Shown piece by piece: positions 32,004 to 36,078 of a stretch of DNA of 36,078 nt (position 1 is the first letter of the stretch; each line of letters begins with the position of its first letter). The stretch comes from Chloroflexota bacterium (GTDB taxonomy: Bacteria; Chloroflexota; UBA11872): positions 4,029-40,106 of the forward strand of contig JAPPKM010000161.1 of assembly GCA_028874315.1 (NCBI GenBank). The letters run 5' to 3'. A program made the position numbers and the translations under genes. The notes beneath the pieces were generated by a model. That model was given only the letters and a program-made list of their open reading frames with translations, was not told where the DNA came from and did not search any database.

Positions 32004-34190
32004 GTGACTCGAGTAACACTCGCGGTGGCGGCCATCGTGGTGGTGGCCACGCTGACCGTCTGGCGGACAGCGGCGGCCCTAGACTGCGAAGGCATCCCCC
32101 TCGACGACGGATGCCTCTTCACGATCACCGGCGGCGACACGGCCGATCCCGACGACGGCTTCGCCGTCACCAACGCCGACAGCGTGCCGCTGTGGAGCTT
32201 TGTCCGCGAGCGCGATCTGTACGCCATCGGCTATCCCATCAGCCAGCGCTGGGTCAACGGCCCCTTCACCCTCCAGGCCTTCCAGAAGGTGATCCTGCAG
32301 TGGGACCCCGGCAAGTCGCGCATGAACTATTACAACACCCTCGACGTGCTGGCGAACCGGTATCCCGACGTCGAGCTGCCCAACGTGCCCTCGCACCAGG
32401 TGCTCGAAGCCGATCGCGGTGCCGACGTTGCCGCCATCAGGCGAAACCACCTGGCGCTGCTGGACCAGAACGCCGCCATCAAGGCGCGCTTTCTCAGCGA
32501 GCCCGACTGGCTGAACCTCTACGGGCTGCCCATCCGCTACGAGGAGCGGGAGGTCAACGGCAATCCGCAGGGGCTGCAGTTGCTGCGGGCGCAGCGGATG
32601 GTGTTCGAGATCTGGAACGTCCCGGCGCCGGGGACCACCGTGGGCCGGGTGAACCTGCAAAACGTGCCCGACAAGGTGAAGCGGCTGAGCAACGTGATCA
32701 TCCCCGACGCGGCCAAGGCGCCAGTGCTGGTGGACGAGGCGGCGGAGTTGCCGATGTCTCCCCTCCAGCCGCCGGTCGTGCTGTCGCCGCCAACCTCGGA
32801 TCGAGAAGTCCTGGTTCGGCTCTACCACGCGACCGATGGGCCGAACTGGGATAGCAACACGAACTGGCTCAGCGACGCACCGCTTTCAGACTGGAAAGGC
32901 GTTTCCACCGACGTGAGGGGGCGGGTGATACAACTCTTCCTCGGGGGGAACAATCTACGGGGTTCGATCCCGCCGGAGCTCGGCAACCTTACCTACCTGC
33001 AAGATCTGAGTCTCCATGGCAACTCCCTGACCGGCCACATCCCGCCTGAGTTGGGCAACCTTGCTCACTTGGATGTCCTGTGGCTTGAGCATAATGCTTT
33101 AACAGGTCCCATCCCGCCCGAGTTGGGGCAGCTCACCAACCTGACTAACCTGTTACTCTGGCGTACCGAGCTAACCGGCCCGATCCCGGTCCTAGTCGGC
33201 GACTTGCCCAACCTATCCCAACTTAGAGCACCACAGAGCACATGCATTCTCAAAAAGCAGCGGGCAAGGGCGATTGAGCGCCGTTGGGTGTTATACGAGT
33301 GCGAGTCCGACGGTCGGCTGTTGCCGAGCGTGCTGATGCGGGAGGACAGCAACGGCGTGTCGATCGCGTTGCCTGACGATCTTCGCAAGCCATCGGGGAT
33401 TTCCGTCTCCCACCCGTCCGTTGTGGCCGCGTCCGTCGCCGATGGCTGGCTTGAACTGACACCCCATGGTATCGGGACCGTGCAGGTCGAGTTGCTCCCG
33501 TCCGATGGGGGAGAGTCAGTGGTGGCCGAGGTTGTGGTGCGCCCAGCCGTCGGAACATTTGGCATCGACATTGTGGTGGACCACATGGGCCATCCAGCCC
33601 CGCTAAACTATGCGGAGGCCCTGATGGCGGGCGCGGACTGGTGGTCTCGTGTGCTCGACGGCACGGAGTGGCCGGACCGGAGGGCTGAGTGTTCGCACCA
33701 GACGGGCGAGTTTAATTTTGACGACAATGTCAGGGCCATGGCGGACGAACTGGTGATCCGTGCATTCGTCGACGAAGATATTCATTTACTTGATATATTG
33801 GCACACGCCTCCACGTGTTTCGGGAGCCCGGGTTGGGGAACGCAAGTCGCCCTCGACCCCACCGCCGCCGGGGTGATTGGCCTCGATCAGCTCGCTGGCT
33901 TTGATCCCGAAGTCATAGTGCATGAGATCGGGCATATTCTCGGACTGGTCCTGTGGGGTCCGGAGACGGGGCTGGTATCCGAGGACCGGGCATACTTCAT
34001 CGGTCCTCTCGCGGTATCGGCGTTCCGAGCGAGCGGCGGCGACCCCGGTCTGCCCGGAATGCCGACCGATGGTTTACACTGGGGCGGTGACTTTTGGTAT
34101 CCTTTCTATGGGGCCATTTCGGTTGCTGCACTGGCTGACGCGGGCTACACGGTGGCCGTGAAGGACCCGGAGCGGCCCAATTGGCCGTAG
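32004..34190 (+). CDS. Secreted LRR protein with leishmanolysin-like metallopeptidase domain, 728 aa
   Basis: A signal peptide (LAVAAIVVVATLTVW, likely cleaved near TAAA) is followed by a roughly 200-residue domain of unknown function (LYAIGYPISQRWVNGPFTLQ; WNVPAPGTTVGRVNLQN). Residues about 269-407 are plant-type leucine-rich repeats: LYHATDGPNWDSNTNWL cap, then GSIPPELGNLTYLQDL, GHIPPELGNL and GPIPPELGQL. A linker domain precedes the metallopeptidase: HEIGHILGL at 640-648 gives two zinc His and the Glu, and H692 in GLHWGGDFWYPFYG is the likely third ligand, as in M8-type enzymes. The chosen start is GTG at 32004; it has no strong ribosome site, so an earlier start is possible. It probably acts outside the cell on proteins. 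Confidence 0.85.
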   Translation: MTRVTLAVAAIVVVATLTVWRTAAALDCEGIPLDDGCLFTITGGDTADPDDGFAVTNADSVPLWSFVRERDLYAIGYPISQRWVNGPFTLQAFQKVILQWDPGKSRMNYYNTLDVLANRYPDVELPNVPSHQVLEADRGADVAAIRRNHLALLDQNAAIKARFLSEPDWLNLYGLPIRYEEREVNGNPQGLQLLRAQRMVFEIWNVPAPGTTVGRVNLQNVPDKVKRLSNVIIPDAAKAPVLVDEAAELPMSPLQPPVVLSPPTSDREVLVRLYHATDGPNWDSNTNWLSDAPLSDWKGVSTDVRGRVIQLFLGGNNLRGSIPPELGNLTYLQDLSLHGNSLTGHIPPELGNLAHLDVLWLEHNALTGPIPPELGQLTNLTNLLLWRTELTGPIPVLVGDLPNLSQLRAPQSTCILKKQRARAIERRWVLYECESDGRLLPSVLMREDSNGVSIALPDDLRKPSGISVSHPSVVAASVADGWLELTPHGIGTVQVELLPSDGGESVVAEVVVRPAVGTFGIDIVVDHMGHPAPLNYAEALMAGADWWSRVLDGTEWPDRRAECSHQTGEFNFDDNVRAMADELVIRAFVDEDIHLLDILAHASTCFGSPGWGTQVALDPTAAGVIGLDQLAGFDPEVIVHEIGHILGLVLWGPETGLVSEDRAYFIGPLAVSAFRASGGDPGLPGMPTDGLHWGGDFWYPFYGAISVAALADAGYTVAVKDPERPNWP

Positions 34191-34420
34191 CTTAGTACTT
34201 GGCGATGTGGCCAAATTCGGGAGGGATCGCATCCTAGAAGCTGATTGCCCGACAGGCCAGGGTCAGTTCCTCGTGTTCATCGAGCACAGGGTGCTGAGGC
34301 GTCTCGCTGACGGGGGTGTCGGGACCGCCGTGGGAAGACATCACTTGGTTTCGCTTCAAGAAGCGTCACACAAGAATCTTTCGCTTGAGATTCAGATTGA
34401 AGGTTTAGGAGTGAGCAATT
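34191..34420. other. Short intergenic region
   Basis: 230 bases between the metallopeptidase and the lipoprotein gene on the same strand. No hairpin with T-tract and no promoter I would defend. The AGGAG before the lipoprotein ATG lies at 34407-34411. Confidence 0.4.
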
Positions 34421-36078
34421 ATGTGTAAACGTCTGATATGCTTGTTGGCAGCGGTTGTCATTATGTCCCTGGCGGCGTGTAGCGATTGGGTAGTCCACCC
34501 TGCTGACACACCAGCACCTACAGCGACTACTACCGCAACACCGGATCCTTCCTCTGCCAACGTCCGCAATTCAACGCCTGCACCTGCCACCCCCCCCAGC
34601 GGATTTCCGGCGTGTTCGGAGGGAGTGAGGTGCGCCAGCGGGCCGGTGGAGTGCTTCGGCGGTAGCTTCCGTGCCGGAAAAGGCATATTCATGGGAGAAG
34701 CCGACTATTCGTCCTGCACCTGTCCCAATGGCGGCGTTCCCATCTGTGCCATGCCGGACCCAACTCCAAGTCAGGCTACCGCCACGCCCTCGCCGGAGCC
34801 TACCGCTACACCCTCACCAGATCGTGGTCTTTGCCAGGAGGGAATGACGCTGCGAAGCGGCGACTTCTGCAGTTATTCCAGCGGGAGCACCAGGGTTGCA
34901 ATGAAGGTGGACAATGGATGTATCGTTTTCGGAGAGGGTAGCAACATCGGAGGACGTATATCATTCGGCGGCAGCCGCCAGTGCGGAGGAGGGTTCACTA
35001 TGGCTGTTCCCGAGGGCCGCTTTAGCGGTGAAAGAAACACCGATGGCTCTCTTACCATTAGCAGTCTGCCCGCTCCGGGACCAGCATCCACTTGGGATAC
35101 GAAGTTTCCGGCACCGAGACCGGAGCCTATTGCTACACCCACGCCTACACCAGACAATGTGTTCGAGGCGGGAGAGACGCTCCCAAACTCTCCCGCTGAG
35201 TTTTCAGATTGGCGAAGATTTGGGGGAGGAGCCCAGGCCCAATCCGGTTCCGGCGGCTTTGTAATTCTGATGGACAATGGAGGGTACGGCTGGACTTATG
35301 ACGCCGTCTACACCTGCATAGATCCGGCAGGTTGCCGCATTGTGAACGGAAGAGTTACCGGCGGGGCTGTCCGTAGAACAGAGCCTACCGCTACGCCTAC
35401 TCCCATGCCAACACCTGCGCCCACGAACACTCCCACACCGTCCGCCACACCCACGCCTACCCCAGATAATGTGTTCGAGGCGGGGGAGACGCTCCCAAAC
35501 TCTCCCGCTGAGTTTTCAGATTGGCGAAGATTTGGGGGAGGAGCCCAGGCCCAATCCGGTTCCGGCGGCTTTGTAATTCTGATGGACAATGGAGGGTACG
35601 GCTGGACTTATGACGCCGTCTACACCTGCATAGATCCGGCAGGTTGCCGCATTGTGAACGGAAGAGTTACCGGCGGGGCTGTCCGTAGAACAGAGCCTAC
35701 CGCTACGCCTACTCCCATGCCAACACCTGCGCCCACGAACACTCCCACACCGTCCGCCACACCCACGCCGACACCAACCACGCCCACGCCGGTGGCGACC
35801 GACACGCCCGCGCCAGCCACGCGCCTCACCGATCACGACGCTCTCGATGGTTTCACCGCCTGGTCGCCCGACGGCCAGCGCATCGCGTTCACATCCAGAC
35901 GCGACGGGGACTGGGAGATCTACGTGATGAACGCCGACGGCTCCGGGGCCACGCGCCTCACCGATCACGACGCTCACGATGGTTCCCCCGCCTGGTCGCC
36001 CGACGGCCAGCGCATCGCGTTCGCATCCAGACGCGACGGGGACTGGGAGATCTACGTGATGAACGCCGACGGCTCCGG
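34421..36078 (+). CDS. Secreted lipoprotein with T/P linkers, duplicated domain and PD40 propeller (3' partial)
   Basis: The frame is open from the ATG at 34421 to the window end (at least 552 residues). The signal peptide ends with the lipobox LAAC (Cys 20). It is followed by Thr/Pro-rich linkers (TATPSPEPTATPSPD), a Cys-rich segment, and a beta-rich domain NVFEAGETLPNSPAEF that occurs twice with its linker. From about residue 467 begin 44-residue WD40-like (PD40/TolB-type) repeats: LTDHDA, WSPDGQRIAF, DGDWEIYVMNADG. Such proteins sit on the outer face of the membrane and bind ligands or partners through the propeller. The repeats are nearly identical, a sign of recent expansion. TAGGAG about ten bases before the ATG supports the start. 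Confidence 0.88.
   Translation, partial: MCKRLICLLAAVVIMSLAACSDWVVHPADTPAPTATTTATPDPSSANVRNSTPAPATPPSGFPACSEGVRCASGPVECFGGSFRAGKGIFMGEADYSSCTCPNGGVPICAMPDPTPSQATATPSPEPTATPSPDRGLCQEGMTLRSGDFCSYSSGSTRVAMKVDNGCIVFGEGSNIGGRISFGGSRQCGGGFTMAVPEGRFSGERNTDGSLTISSLPAPGPASTWDTKFPAPRPEPIATPTPTPDNVFEAGETLPNSPAEFSDWRRFGGGAQAQSGSGGFVILMDNGGYGWTYDAVYTCIDPAGCRIVNGRVTGGAVRRTEPTATPTPMPTPAPTNTPTPSATPTPTPDNVFEAGETLPNSPAEFSDWRRFGGGAQAQSGSGGFVILMDNGGYGWTYDAVYTCIDPAGCRIVNGRVTGGAVRRTEPTATPTPMPTPAPTNTPTPSATPTPTPTTPTPVATDTPAPATRLTDHDALDGFTAWSPDGQRIAFTSRRDGDWEIYVMNADGSGATRLTDHDAHDGSPAWSPDGQRIAFASRRDGDWEIYVMNADGS
35135..35758 (+). repeat. 312-bp tandem duplication inside the lipoprotein gene
   Basis: Copies 35135-35446 and 35447-35758 differ at only a few positions (for example CTACACCAGAC versus CTACCCCAGAT, and GGGAGAG versus GGGGGAG). 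The unit encodes 104 residues in frame: one beta-rich domain and one Thr/Pro linker. A third start of the unit (ACACCCACGCC) follows at 35759 but diverges at once. Confidence 0.95.
35819..36078 (+). repeat. 132-bp PD40 repeat units
   Basis: The first unit is 35819-35950; the second starts at 35951 and is cut by the window end. They differ at about four positions over 128 bases. Each encodes one 44-residue propeller blade. Confidence 0.92.

Noticed and set aside
34207-34428. A 73-codon plus-strand frame before the lipoprotein gene
   Set aside because: It overlaps the lipoprotein start region and has no protein-like blocks.
1-36078. tRNA, rRNA or riboswitch genes
   Set aside because: The intergenic regions were read for cloverleaf-like patterns, CCA ends and known riboswitch cores, and none was convincing. 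A covariance-model search could still find one.

Overview
The window looks like chromosomal DNA of a GC-rich bacterium, most plausibly a Chloroflexota member. This is inferred from gene style: a split transketolase, a decaprenylphosphoryl-ribose-type UbiA enzyme, LRR/metallopeptidase and T/P-linker/PD40 secreted proteins, and frequent GTG and TTG starts. No rRNA or tRNA gene was seen, so the taxonomy is not proven. A perfect 16-bp parS site at 12960-12975 suggests the region lies near the chromosome origin.

Layout. 1-4.1 kb is an accessory, decayed zone: two clusters of 21-bp TGTTCAC/TGTCCAC repeats that look like insertion-sequence end scars, a small unknown gene, an IS5-type transposase remnant, and a DUF262/DUF1524 protein of the GmrSD type. 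4.1-4.8 kb holds a two-gene module of a DUF5678-like small protein and a single-domain retropepsin-like aspartic protease. 4.9-9.7 kb is a minus-strand cluster of three related membrane proteins, a DUF6941-type protein and a substrate-binding lipoprotein.

10-21.3 kb is the housekeeping core: a methyltransferase, proS, parS, a second methyltransferase, a membrane protein that may start at ATT, a UbiA-type prenyltransferase, ribosomal protein bL25, SoxR with a sox-box facing a split transketolase, two tandem TrkA-type RCK proteins and a NIPSNAP protein.

21.3-31.4 kb resembles a defence or mobile island. It has two adjacent uncharacterised P-loop ATPases behind a tandem palindromic operator, MarR and YciI genes, an intact AbiE-type toxin-antitoxin pair, a frameshifted gene that may be the stub of a large restriction-modification protein, a decayed type I-G CRISPR csb1 (cas7), a fragment with a HEPN-like R-x4-H motif, and an IS1595 transposase killed by two Trp-to-stop changes. 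No CRISPR array was found.

32-36 kb encodes large secreted proteins: a leucine-rich-repeat plus leishmanolysin-like metallopeptidase, and a lipoprotein with a recent 312-bp tandem duplication followed by PD40 propeller repeats that run off the window end.

The best candidates for something undescribed are the paired ATPases at 21.4-24.75 kb with their operator, the three-paralogue membrane cluster with its binding protein, and the retropepsin/small-protein pair. All family assignments are by eye from translated sequence.
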